Shown in pieces: positions 8,326 to 17,992 of a stretch of 64,000 nt of DNA (position 1 is its first letter; every line of letters begins with the position of its first letter). A program made the position numbers and the translations under genes. The notes under the pieces are model-generated. The model was not told the origin of the DNA, searched no databases, and saw nothing but the letters and a program-made list of their open reading frames with translations. The stretch comes from Clostridia bacterium. Its GTDB lineage: Bacteria; Bacillota; DTU025. Location of the stretch: NCBI GenBank assembly GCA_034926675.1, contig JAYFQW010000003.1:36633-100632 (forward strand). The letters run 5' to 3'.

Positions 8326-9807
8326 TCAGGAGCGCCAGAATTCCGGAAGATGAGCCCGACGTCTCATTCGCTCACGCACATCTAGCATTGCCGTGTATGT
8401 GGGAAGGATCGCGAGGGTCTCACCTGGCTTCACGGAAGCGAGGGTTCTCTCCAGTGCTCGCCCGATGGACGGCTCGCAAGCGATGCGTTCCTGCGCAACG
8501 CCGGCATACTTCAGCCTCAGAGCCATATCCCACGCGCGAGTCCCTGAGCATACCAGGGTCCGGATCCGAGGAAACCTCGACACCAGGGCGCGGAGGTCCG
8601 CGTCCCATATCCACGACACATCTCGCCCATCAGCGTACCGATCGTTCAGGCACATAAGGATCGCCCCGATGGACTCGTCCAAGGCCACCGACTTCGCAAC
8701 CTCAGAGAGCCCGACCGGGTTCTTCACGAGGATTAACCTGACCCTGACCTGGCCAATCATCATCTGTTCCATCCGGCCAAACGCCGAATGTGTTCCCTTG
8801 ATGCCTTCCGCGACGGCTCTTTCCGAGGCCCCGAGCGCAAGCGCGCACGCTCCGGCTGCGAGTGCATTATACACGTTATACAGACCAGGTATGGCGAGCG
8901 ATACGTCTAGAGCAATCCGGGCGCCGCCAGGCTGCCCCCCAAAGGAATCCGGGGCCTCCAGCGTGAACGACCACAGAGACCCGGGCCTCTCGGCAAGATC
9001 GCGCGCCACGAAGTGTGCTCGCGGGTGGGATGCTCCGCATTTGGGGCAGGTATAGCGCCCCAGATGGCCGAGTATGGTGTACTCGTAATCGTAATGCGCC
9101 CCACACACAAGGCAGTTCACGGCGTCCCTTGCGCCTGCTGCGGCAGGGTCGCCCCCAGTGCACGGCCCAGAGGGCGTGCTTGCGATCTTCTGCTTCTGAG
9201 GTTCCACGCTGAAGAATAGCGACTTGCACCGTGCAGTTCTGGCCAGATCTGCGACTAGAGGGTCGTCCGCGTTGAGAATTAGGACGCTCCGAGCCGAAAG
9301 CTTATCCGTGGCCTGCCTTATCAGGCTGAGGGTTGTGTCCACCTCCCCATATCTATCCAGCTGATCCTTGAAGCAGTTGGTCACTACGACCGCAGCCGGG
9401 GCCACCTCAGGCACTACGCACCGCATGCTGGCTTCGTCCACCTCCAGGACGAGCAGATCAGCGGAAAGCCGTCCCGATAGAGACGATGCGCCGATCACAG
9501 CGGAGGCGACTCCGGCCGGCATGTTTGCCCCAGATGCGTTGCCGGCAACACGGAGCCCCTCCTTGAGAAGGGCCTGTGTGATCAGGCGGCAGGCGGTGGT
9601 CTTGCCATTGGAGCCGGTGACGACCACTGCCCTGCAGTGTGAGCGTCCGACTATCTCCGCCACGACGCCAGGGGCAATCCCCTCGGCCAACAGGCCGGGA
9701 AGGGATGATCCTCCGCCAACGCGGGCAAGCCGTGAGCCCGCCCGTGCCGCCCTTCCCACCAATACGACTGCCGCAGTGCGCACTGACTGACACAACCCGC
9801 GGTTCAC
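8326..9807 (-). CDS. murT: Lipid II isoglutaminyl synthase, Mur-ligase subunit MurT
   Basis: 493 residues from a GTG at 9807. The Mur ligase ATP-binding loop is GSNGKTT (about 65-71), the central domain contains the four-Cys zinc ribbon typical of MurT (CLVCG and CPKCG), and the C-terminal DUF1727 domain includes LVKNPVGLSEV. MurT uses ATP to amidate lipid II with ammonia from GatD. The open frame reaches 9909, but the extra N-terminus (RWRRSRQPRQRP) is unlike the family; GTG with a weak GGTGAT upstream is the best guess, so the start is uncertain. Confidence 0.92.
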   Translation of the reverse strand: MNRGLCQSVRTAAVVLVGRAARAGSRLARVGGGSSLPGLLAEGIAPGVVAEIVGRSHCRAVVVTGSNGKTTACRLITQALLKEGLRVAGNASGANMPAGVASAVIGASSLSGRLSADLLVLEVDEASMRCVVPEVAPAAVVVTNCFKDQLDRYGEVDTTLSLIRQATDKLSARSVLILNADDPLVADLARTARCKSLFFSVEPQKQKIASTPSGPCTGGDPAAAGARDAVNCLVCGAHYDYEYTILGHLGRYTCPKCGASHPRAHFVARDLAERPGSLWSFTLEAPDSFGGQPGGARIALDVSLAIPGLYNVYNALAAGACALALGASERAVAEGIKGTHSAFGRMEQMMIGQVRVRLILVKNPVGLSEVAKSVALDESIGAILMCLNDRYADGRDVSWIWDADLRALVSRFPRIRTLVCSGTRAWDMALRLKYAGVAQERIACEPSIGRALERTLASVKPGETLAILPTYTAMLDVRERMRRRAHLPEFWRS

Positions 9808-10056
9808 AGCATCACCAAGTTTCCATGGGCGTTGGCGCGGTTGGCGAGACCGCCGCCACCGATAGCTCTGTGTAGTCCCGCAGTATGGTCGGAGAAGTGA
9901 ATACCCCATTCTGCCCTACGACTAGTGTATTCTCGAAGCATTGATGGACGGAACGTATGCTGAACGAACCAAACTCCCCAACCGCCGCGCTGATTCTTGG
10001 CATGCCCCATCAGAAGGGTTCGCACCGGTATTCGGCGAATGAACCCGAGACAAATC

Positions 10057-10144
10057 ACCCTGTCTCTGTAATGTCGACGCTCATCAACCCTTCAGCCTTC
10101 GGGGGGCCCATCCTTGCTGATTGCGCTCGCCCGAGAGACAGGGT
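10057..10144 (+). promoter_or_regulatory. Leader with a long-range 11-bp stem before the sensor kinase gene
   Basis: ACCCTGTCTCT (10057-10067) is exactly complementary to AGAGACAGGGT (10134-10144), enclosing 66 nt, and ends 29 nt before the kinase start. It could be a regulatory RNA structure or a DNA operator pair. It does not match a riboswitch class I recognise. Confidence 0.3.
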
Positions 10145-10173
10145 TCGGCAACGCAAGAATGGAGGAGATCTGA

Positions 10174-12582
10174 GTGGCGATGGAAGCGCCGGTGAACTGC
10201 GTCCTCTCTGCCTCAGAGCAAGCCAGTCTCCTTAATTCGATCCTCCAGGCATCCAAGTGTGACATCATGTATTTGGACTCAAGTCTGGTTCTGCGTGCAT
10301 TGAACGCGAAGTGCGCCGAGAGGGCAGGCGGCTCCGCTGCAAGTTTCATAGGCAGGCGGCTTACCGACGCTTTCCCCCATTTCTACGTTGCCGTGAAAGA
10401 CGCACTGTTCGAAGCACAGCGATCTGGCAACCCTATTCCAGAGCGTTCGCTGCGCATGATCACCGATTCTGGCGAGCGTGATTATGAATGCAGCATTATT
10501 CCAATTCACGAAGATGGCAGATTCACTGGATGGATCGTGTTCAAGCGCGATCCCATGCAGAGACCAGATGCGGATTGTGTTGCGCAGCAGATCCCAGAAG
10601 GCCAGGATGCGATGGCGGACTTCATCGGCAGTATGGTGAATGCAGCCCCCGTGGGCACCGCGATCATCAACGCGTCATCCCTTCGATATCAGGCCGTGAA
10701 CTCGAGATTCACCGCCATGGCCGGGATATCCACTCCCGCGTCGAAGCTGCGCGGCGTGGCAGTGCGTGAGACGCTGCATAAGCACAACTCGGGAGTCACG
10801 CACTCCCTTATAAAGGAAACAATCGAGACAGGCAGACGCATCAGCGTGTGCACATACTCCTCAGCCCCCGAACGTGTGCTGGGTTACACGTGTTGGACTG
10901 TCGACTACATTCCGATCTCGGGGCCTTCTTCAGGAACAGCGAGTGTCATGGTGACGGTCTCCGACATTACCGAACAGGTCTCATCCATGAGAAAGCAGGA
11001 ATCCCTTGCGGCAATCGCACACGATCTGAACCGCGGCAACGATCTCTCCAAGGCGCTCGCGGCAACCGGGTCGAAGTGCGCGGCCATGCTATCTGCGGAC
11101 TACTTCTCGTTGTTCCTAGACACACCGTCCAGCGACTCGCCATATGCCTTCGTGGAGTCTTCCGCCTCTGGCTGGAAGCCAGATCTCACACCCGACATTG
11201 CCCAGGCATGTCTGAAACAGGTCATGGAGTCATCCAGACCGATCTATTATGCTGCGCGCGAGGCCGCCGCGGGAGACCACGCTCTTCTACAGGTCGCCGG
11301 AGCGCAGAGGGCCCTCTGTGCGCCTCTGATCTCCCTCGGCAAGTTCCTGGGCATGCTTACATTCCTGTTCCGCAGCGAAGGCCCTGAACTCACCCCGGAA
11401 GACATGTCATACGTAGGTCTAGTAGCCGAGCAGTGCTCAATGGCAATCGCGCGTGAAGGAGCCTTCGCCGAGCAGGCGAGGTTTCTCGCTGCCGAACAGG
11501 AAGCCAGAGCGATCGCCCAGCATTCCGCGGAGACGATGGCGGCACTCCTGCAGAGTTTCGAGGACGGCGTCATCATATTCGACGGGTCCGGCAACCTCGT
11601 GCTGGCAAACCCCAATGCTCAGAGGCTGACCGGCCTGTCGCCCCAGGAATTCGGCAGGATGCTTGTCTCCAGCAGCGCGGAGATGGTCTCTCTCGATGGC
11701 TCAGAAGTGCTCGAAACTGAAATGCCATATCGCAAGTTGGTGGATGGACGCAGCGTCGCGAATGATGAATACCTTGTAAGCTGCGGCGATGGACAGCGCA
11801 GAATCCTTTCCTTCAGTGGAGGGGTGCTGAGGGACCCAGATGGCAGGGTCACATCGGCCATCATCACATTCCGCGACACCACGGATATTCACGAATTGGA
11901 GCAGACGAAAGAGGAATACGTGAGGATTGTGTCCCACGATCTCAGGACTCCCCTCACACTGATCATGGCCAGGGCCCAAATGGCTCTCAAAATGACCGAT
12001 AGGCCTGATGCCGTCCACGCTCATGCAGATGCTATCGTGAAGGCCGCGCGGAACGCAAACTCGATGATATCTGACCTTACAGAGTCCTCGAGAATCTACT
12101 CGAGGCAGTTGCACCTCAGAAAAGGGCTGTCTGATCTTGTCATGTTCCTCCGCGATCTCATGGAACGGAGTGCGGATAGTCCTGGATTCCACAGGGTAGC
12201 CCTGCACCTCCCAGCAGAGCGGCTCATGGTGGATATGGATTCGGCGCGGGTGGAGCGAATGGTGATGAACTTGGTGTCGAATGCTCTCAAGTACTCCCCG
12301 TCAGACTCCGAGGTATTAGTGTCTGTAGCACGAAACGGCAACGAGGCGGTCGTGTCTGTGGTGGACAAGGGCGATGGAGTGTCTCCTGAGGATGCTGTCC
12401 GGATATTCGAGAAATACTACCGTTCCCGCGAGGCCCGGGACAGATGCGAAGGGCTAGGGCTCGGTCTATATATAACCAAGGCTCTCGTAGAGGCGCACGG
12501 AGGGCGAATTTGGCTAACAAGCGCGCTCGGCGCCGGAAGCACCTTCACGTTTGCCCTACCTCTTGAGGAGGACCCGCGCTAG
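10174..12582 (+). CDS. Soluble multi-domain sensor histidine kinase (PAS-PAS-GAF-PAS-HisKA-HATPase)
   Basis: 802 residues with no membrane segment, so a cytoplasmic sensor. Order: PAS-like (about 20-130), a second PAS (about 145-265), GAF (about 285-430), a third PAS (about 450-580), then HisKA with the H-box IVSHDLRTPLTLI and HATPase_c with N-box NLVSNALKYSP, G1 DKGDGVS and G2 GLGLGLYITKALVEAHGG. GTG at 10174 is favoured, with GGAGG 8 nt upstream. No response regulator gene is adjacent, so it is an orphan kinase. The signal is unknown. Confidence 0.88.
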   Translation: MAMEAPVNCVLSASEQASLLNSILQASKCDIMYLDSSLVLRALNAKCAERAGGSAASFIGRRLTDAFPHFYVAVKDALFEAQRSGNPIPERSLRMITDSGERDYECSIIPIHEDGRFTGWIVFKRDPMQRPDADCVAQQIPEGQDAMADFIGSMVNAAPVGTAIINASSLRYQAVNSRFTAMAGISTPASKLRGVAVRETLHKHNSGVTHSLIKETIETGRRISVCTYSSAPERVLGYTCWTVDYIPISGPSSGTASVMVTVSDITEQVSSMRKQESLAAIAHDLNRGNDLSKALAATGSKCAAMLSADYFSLFLDTPSSDSPYAFVESSASGWKPDLTPDIAQACLKQVMESSRPIYYAAREAAAGDHALLQVAGAQRALCAPLISLGKFLGMLTFLFRSEGPELTPEDMSYVGLVAEQCSMAIAREGAFAEQARFLAAEQEARAIAQHSAETMAALLQSFEDGVIIFDGSGNLVLANPNAQRLTGLSPQEFGRMLVSSSAEMVSLDGSEVLETEMPYRKLVDGRSVANDEYLVSCGDGQRRILSFSGGVLRDPDGRVTSAIITFRDTTDIHELEQTKEEYVRIVSHDLRTPLTLIMARAQMALKMTDRPDAVHAHADAIVKAARNANSMISDLTESSRIYSRQLHLRKGLSDLVMFLRDLMERSADSPGFHRVALHLPAERLMVDMDSARVERMVMNLVSNALKYSPSDSEVLVSVARNGNEAVVSVVDKGDGVSPEDAVRIFEKYYRSREARDRCEGLGLGLYITKALVEAHGGRIWLTSALGAGSTFTFALPLEEDPR

Positions 12583-13314
12583 TCGGCGCAGGAGACGACA
12601 CTATCGGGCGAAGGGGGCGAAGCGGCAGGCGGCGAGGCCAGGAGCTGTTGTCCTGGGTGTCTGGATTCACGTCGGATGTGACTTGCTTTGCGGGGATATG
12701 CTGCAGAACGCACAGGTCAGGTCGTTCTTGGCATTCGTGGCGAATTGGCATTCGTGGCGAATGCGACCAGCCTGTTGCTTGAGGCAGAGTAGTGCTGTAG
12801 AGAAAACCGAATGGAGAAGACTCTCTCTCTTTCCTTCAGTACAACCTGTGCTATGCGATGGCGATGTAGGCCTAGTTCACATCGAAATGCGGGTCGTATG
12901 GGGCGACAGTACGGATTTCGTACTGGGAACGCTGAGTGCCTGTACGGATTTCGTACAACACCGACGGCGAAACCGGCGAATGGCCTTCGAAGCGCGGACG
13001 ATTATGCCAATAAGAGCACCAGATGCCAACCACGGAATGGCTTGATTACATAATTTAGGATGAAACGAGCCCTTTGGGGTCCCACTGGCGGCCGACTAGA
13101 CCAAGCGCTGTACGGAATCCGTACTGGTTGCCCGGCGAACCAGTACGGATTCCGTACAGTACTCACGGTACGCATAGAACTATCGCCTCGAACCACAGTG
13201 AGTAAGCTCAGATGCCCCAGACTCAGAGAGCGGCGTGGATAATGGTGCTGAATACTGGTTTTGATGGCCCTGGCGCGCCAGGGCGCCAACTATTCTAGCG
13301 CTGCGACCGCCGAG
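12583..13314. other. Gene-free interval with clustered palindromes
   Basis: No convincing gene. It holds a 17-bp tandem duplication (unit TTGGCATTCGTGGCGAA) near 12728-12765, four copies of a 15-bp palindrome listed separately, and an 18-bp perfect palindrome GCCCTGGCGCGCCAGGGC at 13267-13284, which may help end the glycine reductase operon. The open frames across the interval have no recognisable content. Confidence 0.6.
12909..13159. repeat. Four copies of a GTACGGA-N-TCCGTAC palindrome
   Basis: Copies at 12909-12923, 12942-12956, 13110-13124 and 13143-13157. The first two (GTACGGATTTCGTAC) are identical and 33 bp apart; the last two (GTACGGAATCCGTAC, GTACGGATTCCGTAC) are also 33 bp apart and sit in a larger 22-bp perfect inverted repeat with an 8-nt loop (13108-13159). 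The 33-bp spacing in both pairs suggests a protein-binding array or a REP/BIME-like mobile palindrome, possibly also an RNA hairpin at the 3' end of the grd operon. Confidence 0.75.
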
Positions 13315-16002
13315 CTATAGATACCCACTTCGTACGAGTGTTTCCTTTGCGGACTCTGTGTCTTCATGAGCCACCATCACTACCGGCCCTGTGCATCCCA
13401 TTCCGGTGGACGCGTAGATTCCCGCGGCCCAAAGCGCCTGCACAGCCTCATCGAGCTGCAGAATGTCGACGCCGGTGATCTCGTGAGTGGTTACCTTCGT
13501 CGGCGGCGCCGCTGCCTCAGCATGCGCGCTGCCATCGGCCCCAGCAGATGCAGCGCAGCCGGCCTCTGCCTTTGCTTTATCTGTTCCAGTAACAGCAGGC
13601 CACCCAGCCCCACGTGCCGCAGCGAACTCCGCCGCGGCCACCTCGCGCAAGCGCCCGTTTACCAGATCAGCAGCGTATCGGATCGCCGCGGCCACCACCG
13701 GAGCGCCTGATGCGCGAGAGAGGATCATGATGATCCTGTTGTACCCCTCGCCAACTCCAGGACCATAACCGTACCCCGATGCCTCGTAGTCACCGCCTGT
13801 GGTGAATGCTGAGAAGATCTTCATGAGCAGGTTTCCCGTGAGAGTGTCGCAGACCATCACATCTGGAGACCCCATGAGGAGATCGTTTCCGCGCATCACT
13901 GCTCCGCCGTCAGATCTTGCGGATCCCGCGAACGAGACGGCATACCCCGCCTCCGCGAGCCTCCGCAATCCCCGCTCTACCTGCCTCGCTCCGTCCACAT
14001 TGAGAATGCCCACAGTCGGCTCAGCCACTCCGCAGGCCTTAGCAGCGGCAACACCATACACCGCGTTCTTGATCATGTTCTCCACCCTGTCAGTGCCCGA
14101 TGTGCCGGTTGTGGTGGCGATGAACATCTCCCGGCCCCTGCCTGGAGTCACAACGCGCCCTACCGTGGATACGCCTATCGGGAAACTGTAGTGCATGGTG
14201 ACACACGCGTCGATCTCCCCGGAATCCAGCAACTCCTCCATACGGCGGTGCTGCTCGTGCTCGTCGGCCGCGCAGTGCGCACCCCGGGGCCCGATGAGCA
14301 CGACCTCAAGATCCGAGCATGACTTCGCCGCAAGCTCGGCGCCGCGGATGATCTCCTCGGGTCCATGTTCAGAGCCTAGCACTGTAAGCCCTATGCGCGG
14401 CTTACGGGCCGCATGTCCTGGTCCGAACCCGGCTTCGAGTCCGAGTCTGGGTCCGAGTCCGCGCCCGGGTCCGAGTTCGAGCCCGGTTCCGACTCCGGGT
14501 CCGGCGGCGCCGCCTCCGCAGCAGCCCGTCGTATGTCCTGCCTCGGCCGCTCCCGAATCCCCAGGGTTCGGCTCCAGTAAGAATGATACTCCATCGAACA
14601 GGTTGGTCATGCGCCCAAGGAACAGCGAACCCTTGCCGATGATCTGTGCGCGCCGCATCCTTCCGGCCATGAGTTCCTCTCTGAAGTATCCGATTAGTGG
14701 TACGCCTGACGGAATGTGCCCCTGTGTGGGTGCGAACCCGGGCAGACTTTTGGCCTCCACGAACGCGTTTATGTCGGTACGTGCGATTTCGCCCTTCTTC
14801 ACAGCAAGGGCAGCTATCATCTTGACGTTGGCCTTGGGCACATCGCCAGCCCCTGCAGGCTCGGTGATCTCAGGGTTCTGCATCTCAGGAGAGTACTTGT
14901 CCACGTCCGAAAGCTTGAGCCCTACCCTCTCCAAAGGCTCAACCACAATTGCGGTCATAACGGCCTGCGGAGATGAGCCTGAGCCTATGGTGTGTCTACC
15001 CACAGCGTCAGTCCGGATGATAGGGCTGACGCCATCGTTTGCCGAAACCAGAACCGCGAACGCTCCCAGCACATCCTCGAGAATCGGCAACCCCTTATTC
15101 ACGTGGTCTCGCCCGTTCATCCCCAGTTTGGCCGTGGCGCCGCCGGCGACCACCGCCACATTGCGGAACACGCCCGCCTTCACAAGCGATGCAGCGTTGA
15201 CCAGTGCATGGGAAGGCGCTGCGCAGAACCCGCGCACATCGCATCCAGTGGCATTCACACATCCGGCCATCTCGCCCACTGCTTTGGCGAAGTTGCCGCC
15301 GCCGCGCTGGTTCATGTCTCCACACGCTTCCTCAGAGCACTCGATGATGTAGTCGATCTCCCCGGCATCGATACCCATGTTGTGAATGAGGCGCCTGAGA
15401 GCCAGTACACCGGAGGCCTTGGCCGCAAGATTCTCCATCATCACATGGGACGACAGGTTCCGATCCCGCTCATGGGCTGCCCTCACACACCCCACGAGCC
15501 GCCCCGCGCTGTACAGAGGCTCAGCATGGGCATCGCGAACCAGGTGCTCGATCTCCTCAGTCGGCGCGCCGCTCCCGAGCCTGGCTGAATCGCTCTCTCG
15601 CCACACAGGGCTCGCCGCCATCGCGGCGGCAATGCCCTTCGCGAAGCTCTCCTCCAGTGCCACCAGGTCAAAACTGTCCACAATCCTCATCAGGCCGTAG
15701 AACTCGTCCTCCGGCAGCACCTCGCCGTACCTGCCGACTCGCTTCGCGCCTTCCAGGGGTTTGCCGTGCCAGGGCCGCGCAATGCCTGCGAGTTCAGCCG
15801 GGGTGATGTTTCCAATATAGGCCTGGTTCGGGGGATAACTCATGCACTGTTCATATGTGCGAAGATGTTTAGGCAGTTCCTTAAGGTATTCAGAATCCGG
15901 GTTGGCCTCTCGCTCCATCGTTTGGGTTGTTCCCATCTCGAGGAGCAGAGATGGGGCATGAACAAGGGCGTAGCTAACGCCACGAATGACGGGGTAGTCC
16001 AT
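13315..16002 (-). CDS. grdC/grdD: Glycine reductase component C, GrdC-GrdD fusion
   Basis: 895 residues from the ATG at 16002, with AGGAGGT about 6 nt upstream. Residues 1 to about 505 match GrdC, the ketoacyl-synthase-III-like beta subunit (MDYPVIRGVSYALVHAP). After a Gly/Pro-rich linker (about 505-540) residues 545-895 match GrdD, the PlsX-like alpha subunit (GLTVLGSEHGPEEI). The catalytic Cys lies near the end, Cys870 in TGMGCTGPVV. Component C receives the Se-carboxymethyl group from GrdA and forms acetyl phosphate. The two subunits are normally separate genes, so the fusion is unusual. A second low-complexity Ala-rich stretch lies near residues 795-835. Confidence 0.92.
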   Translation of the reverse strand: MDYPVIRGVSYALVHAPSLLLEMGTTQTMEREANPDSEYLKELPKHLRTYEQCMSYPPNQAYIGNITPAELAGIARPWHGKPLEGAKRVGRYGEVLPEDEFYGLMRIVDSFDLVALEESFAKGIAAAMAASPVWRESDSARLGSGAPTEEIEHLVRDAHAEPLYSAGRLVGCVRAAHERDRNLSSHVMMENLAAKASGVLALRRLIHNMGIDAGEIDYIIECSEEACGDMNQRGGGNFAKAVGEMAGCVNATGCDVRGFCAAPSHALVNAASLVKAGVFRNVAVVAGGATAKLGMNGRDHVNKGLPILEDVLGAFAVLVSANDGVSPIIRTDAVGRHTIGSGSSPQAVMTAIVVEPLERVGLKLSDVDKYSPEMQNPEITEPAGAGDVPKANVKMIAALAVKKGEIARTDINAFVEAKSLPGFAPTQGHIPSGVPLIGYFREELMAGRMRRAQIIGKGSLFLGRMTNLFDGVSFLLEPNPGDSGAAEAGHTTGCCGGGAAGPGVGTGLELGPGRGLGPRLGLEAGFGPGHAARKPRIGLTVLGSEHGPEEIIRGAELAAKSCSDLEVVLIGPRGAHCAADEHEQHRRMEELLDSGEIDACVTMHYSFPIGVSTVGRVVTPGRGREMFIATTTGTSGTDRVENMIKNAVYGVAAAKACGVAEPTVGILNVDGARQVERGLRRLAEAGYAVSFAGSARSDGGAVMRGNDLLMGSPDVMVCDTLTGNLLMKIFSAFTTGGDYEASGYGYGPGVGEGYNRIIMILSRASGAPVVAAAIRYAADLVNGRLREVAAAEFAAARGAGWPAVTGTDKAKAEAGCAASAGADGSAHAEAAAPPTKVTTHEITGVDILQLDEAVQALWAAGIYASTGMGCTGPVVMVAHEDTESAKETLVRSGYL
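14410..14510. repeat. Degenerate hexamer tract encoding the GrdC-GrdD linker
   Basis: About 100 bp built from imperfect copies of GGGTCCGAGTCC-like hexamers inside the fused gene, translating on the minus strand as a Gly-Pro-Leu-rich linker (PGRGLGPRLGLEAGFGPG). Slippage-prone DNA at the junction of two ancestral genes is consistent with how the fusion could have arisen or been tuned in length. Confidence 0.65.
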
Positions 16003-16130
16003 CCAGACACCTCCTGACGCATCTTTGACGATGGGTCCCGGCACATAGCGCCACCCCATGCCGCATGCATTATGCAGCATGCAGAACAGAGCCTGGCGCT
16101 TGCGCCGGGACCCCCGACTCGCTCTTAAGT

Positions 16131-17441
16131 CTACTTCTCGAAGACGGTCTGGTCCTCCACTTCGGTCTGGAGAGCCCTAAGCGCCCTCTCAACCAGACCA
16201 CGGCGGAGTCGCTTCTCATCTTCAGGTGTAAGCGATGGATTGCCCAGCGGGTGCGGAATCGCAACTGTAGGCACTATCCGGTTCGCCCCAACCGTAATGG
16301 AGATGGGGACCACGGTGCACATGTGCACGACTGGGAGCCCCGCGCGCTCTATTTCTTTGACCATCGTTGCACCGCAACGTGTGCAAGTGCCTCAGGTGCT
16401 GGTTAGGATGACGCCCTGGACTCCGGCCTCAACCAGTTCCTTTGCGATGGCCGCAGCGTACTTCTTCGCGTTTGCCACAGAAGTGCCGTTGCCAACCGTT
16501 GCGTAGTAGTAACGATGAAGCTTACCGATAACGCCTTCGCGCTCCAGGTCTCTCATGACATCCACTGGCAGAACCCGGTTTGGCGCGGCATTGGCATACA
16601 CCGGGTCGTAGCCTCCGTGGGCGGTCTGATGGCTCTGATCGGTAAGGGTGCTGATCCCCTCAAGGTCGTACTTCCCGTACTTCGAAGCCGAGGAGGACTC
16701 AATGTGATCGGGGTTGCCCTTCGGCACGATCCCGCCCGAGGTAACCAGAGCGATAGTGGCATGGGCCATGTCCTTGATCGCCGCGTTGGGATGCACCCGG
16801 TCGAAATGGGGCATCGCATACTCGGTTTCGAAGGAATCGCCCATGAGCTTCTTGACTAGCATATCCACGGCGCGCTTCGATCCCCGCTCAGTGGCGAAGT
16901 AGTTCTGCCTTATGCCACGGCTGAGGTAACCATCGGTCGCAGGATTCGTGGGCTCCCCATGAACCAGCTTGCGCGCGAGCGCGGCCATCTTAGGGACGGC
17001 AGTGCGCATTCCGGCCGCGCTGTCGCCGGTTTGAACGATGTAGGCCTGCTTGCGGAACATGTCAACACCGGGGTTCTCCTGATACATTCCGGTGACCACC
17101 GGAATCTGGAGTTTCTCCGCAACTGCTGCGCACACTGCGCCGCAGGCTACGCCGTAACGTCCCGCGTTGAAGGCAGGGCCGGCAATGAGCAGGTCGGGTT
17201 CGTACTTCTGGATGAGAGCAACCACCTCAGCTGTGGCCGTCTCCATGTTCTCGCCGAAATACGTGTCGCCGCAGATGACTGTCCCGACGATTTCCGCCTG
17301 ATCCCACAGGGCCGCGGCAAACGCCATTCCGGGGCCTACGAGGCCTGCCTTGTCAAAAGGACGGATTCCAGCCTTGTCTTCTCCCCCAATCTGCCCGAAA
17401 AACTGGTTGAGGTAGTGGACTATCCGCACTTTCTTGGTCAT
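16131..17441 (-). CDS. grdB: Glycine reductase component B, selenoprotein GrdB
   Basis: 436 residues when the in-frame UGA at 16394-16392 is read as selenocysteine (Sec350). The first 349 codons end GVILTST; after UGA the frame continues GTCTRCGATMVKEIERAGLP to a TAG at 16131. Sec350 and the total length agree with characterised GrdB proteins. GrdB binds glycine as a Schiff base together with pyruvoyl GrdE and transfers the carboxymethyl group to GrdA. The start ATG at 17441 follows GGGGGGAGAG. It lies 42 nt after grdA. Standard gene callers would split this gene at the UGA. Confidence 0.95.
16365..16394 (-). promoter_or_regulatory. Selenocysteine codon and candidate SECIS hairpin of grdB
   Basis: Twelve nt after the UGA, the mRNA can form the stem CGUUGC-GGU-GCAACG (16379-16365). 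Bacterial SECIS elements sit directly 3' of the UGA inside the coding region, with a short apical stem and G/U-containing loop, which fits in position and form. Confidence 0.7.
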
Positions 17442-17483
17442 TACGCTCTCCCCCCCTGGGAGAAGCTAGCCCAACTCGCCGTC

Positions 17484-17951
17484 CTAGTACTTGCTGTACT
17501 GCTGGCGGATTGTGCTAACCTCCTTCTTGATGGCATCTACGTCGAGAACCATCTCCATCATGCTCACTTGGGCTTCCCACACTGCGGGGTCAATCTCTGC
17601 CTTGATCTCGTCCTCCAGAATGTGCCATACGCTCAGTCCCAACTGGACTCCCGCTAACGGACCTGCATAGGTCGGGTCTCCGTTGCTCACAGTCTCCGCT
17701 GTGAGGCCTGACGCTTCCGCCTCGGCCCCTCCAAGCACGATGACTATGTTCTCTGGCCCGTACTTCTCGGCCAGTTCTTTAACCCGCCTCTGGTTCTCTA
17801 GGTCCATTGCGCCGGCGGCCGTTCAGACAAAGCACTCGCTGACGGAGAAGATAATCTCGCCACCAGCCGACTTGACGCACTCATCTATGGCGCCGCCAGG
17901 TATACCATCGCGGTCGCCCAGGGCTACGATCTTCTTACCCTTGAGGATCAA
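17484..17951 (-). CDS. grdA: Glycine reductase component A, selenoprotein GrdA
   Basis: 155 residues with an in-frame UGA at 17825-17823 read as selenocysteine in the classical motif [17 protein letters not shown]. GrdA carries the Se-carboxymethyl intermediate between GrdB and GrdC and is re-reduced by thioredoxin. The start is decided by the ribosome binding site: AAAGGAG touches the ATG at 17960 but lies 9 nt before the in-frame TTG at 17951, which also gives the family N-terminus ([15 protein letters not shown]) and places Sec at residue 43. A start at 17960 remains possible. It is 41 nt after grdE. Confidence 0.95.
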
Positions 17952-17992
17952 TTGCGGCATCTCCTTTCCCGTGTAATGTGAAGTTGCTGCTG

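Noticed and set aside
14195..15352. Long plus-strand frame opposite the grdCD fusion
   Set aside because: Antisense shadow of a GC-rich gene; Pro/Ser/Arg-rich, no start signal, no family.
16131..17441. grdB broken by a nonsense mutation
   Set aside because: UGA at codon 350 is the known Sec position of GrdB, and the downstream frame is conserved.
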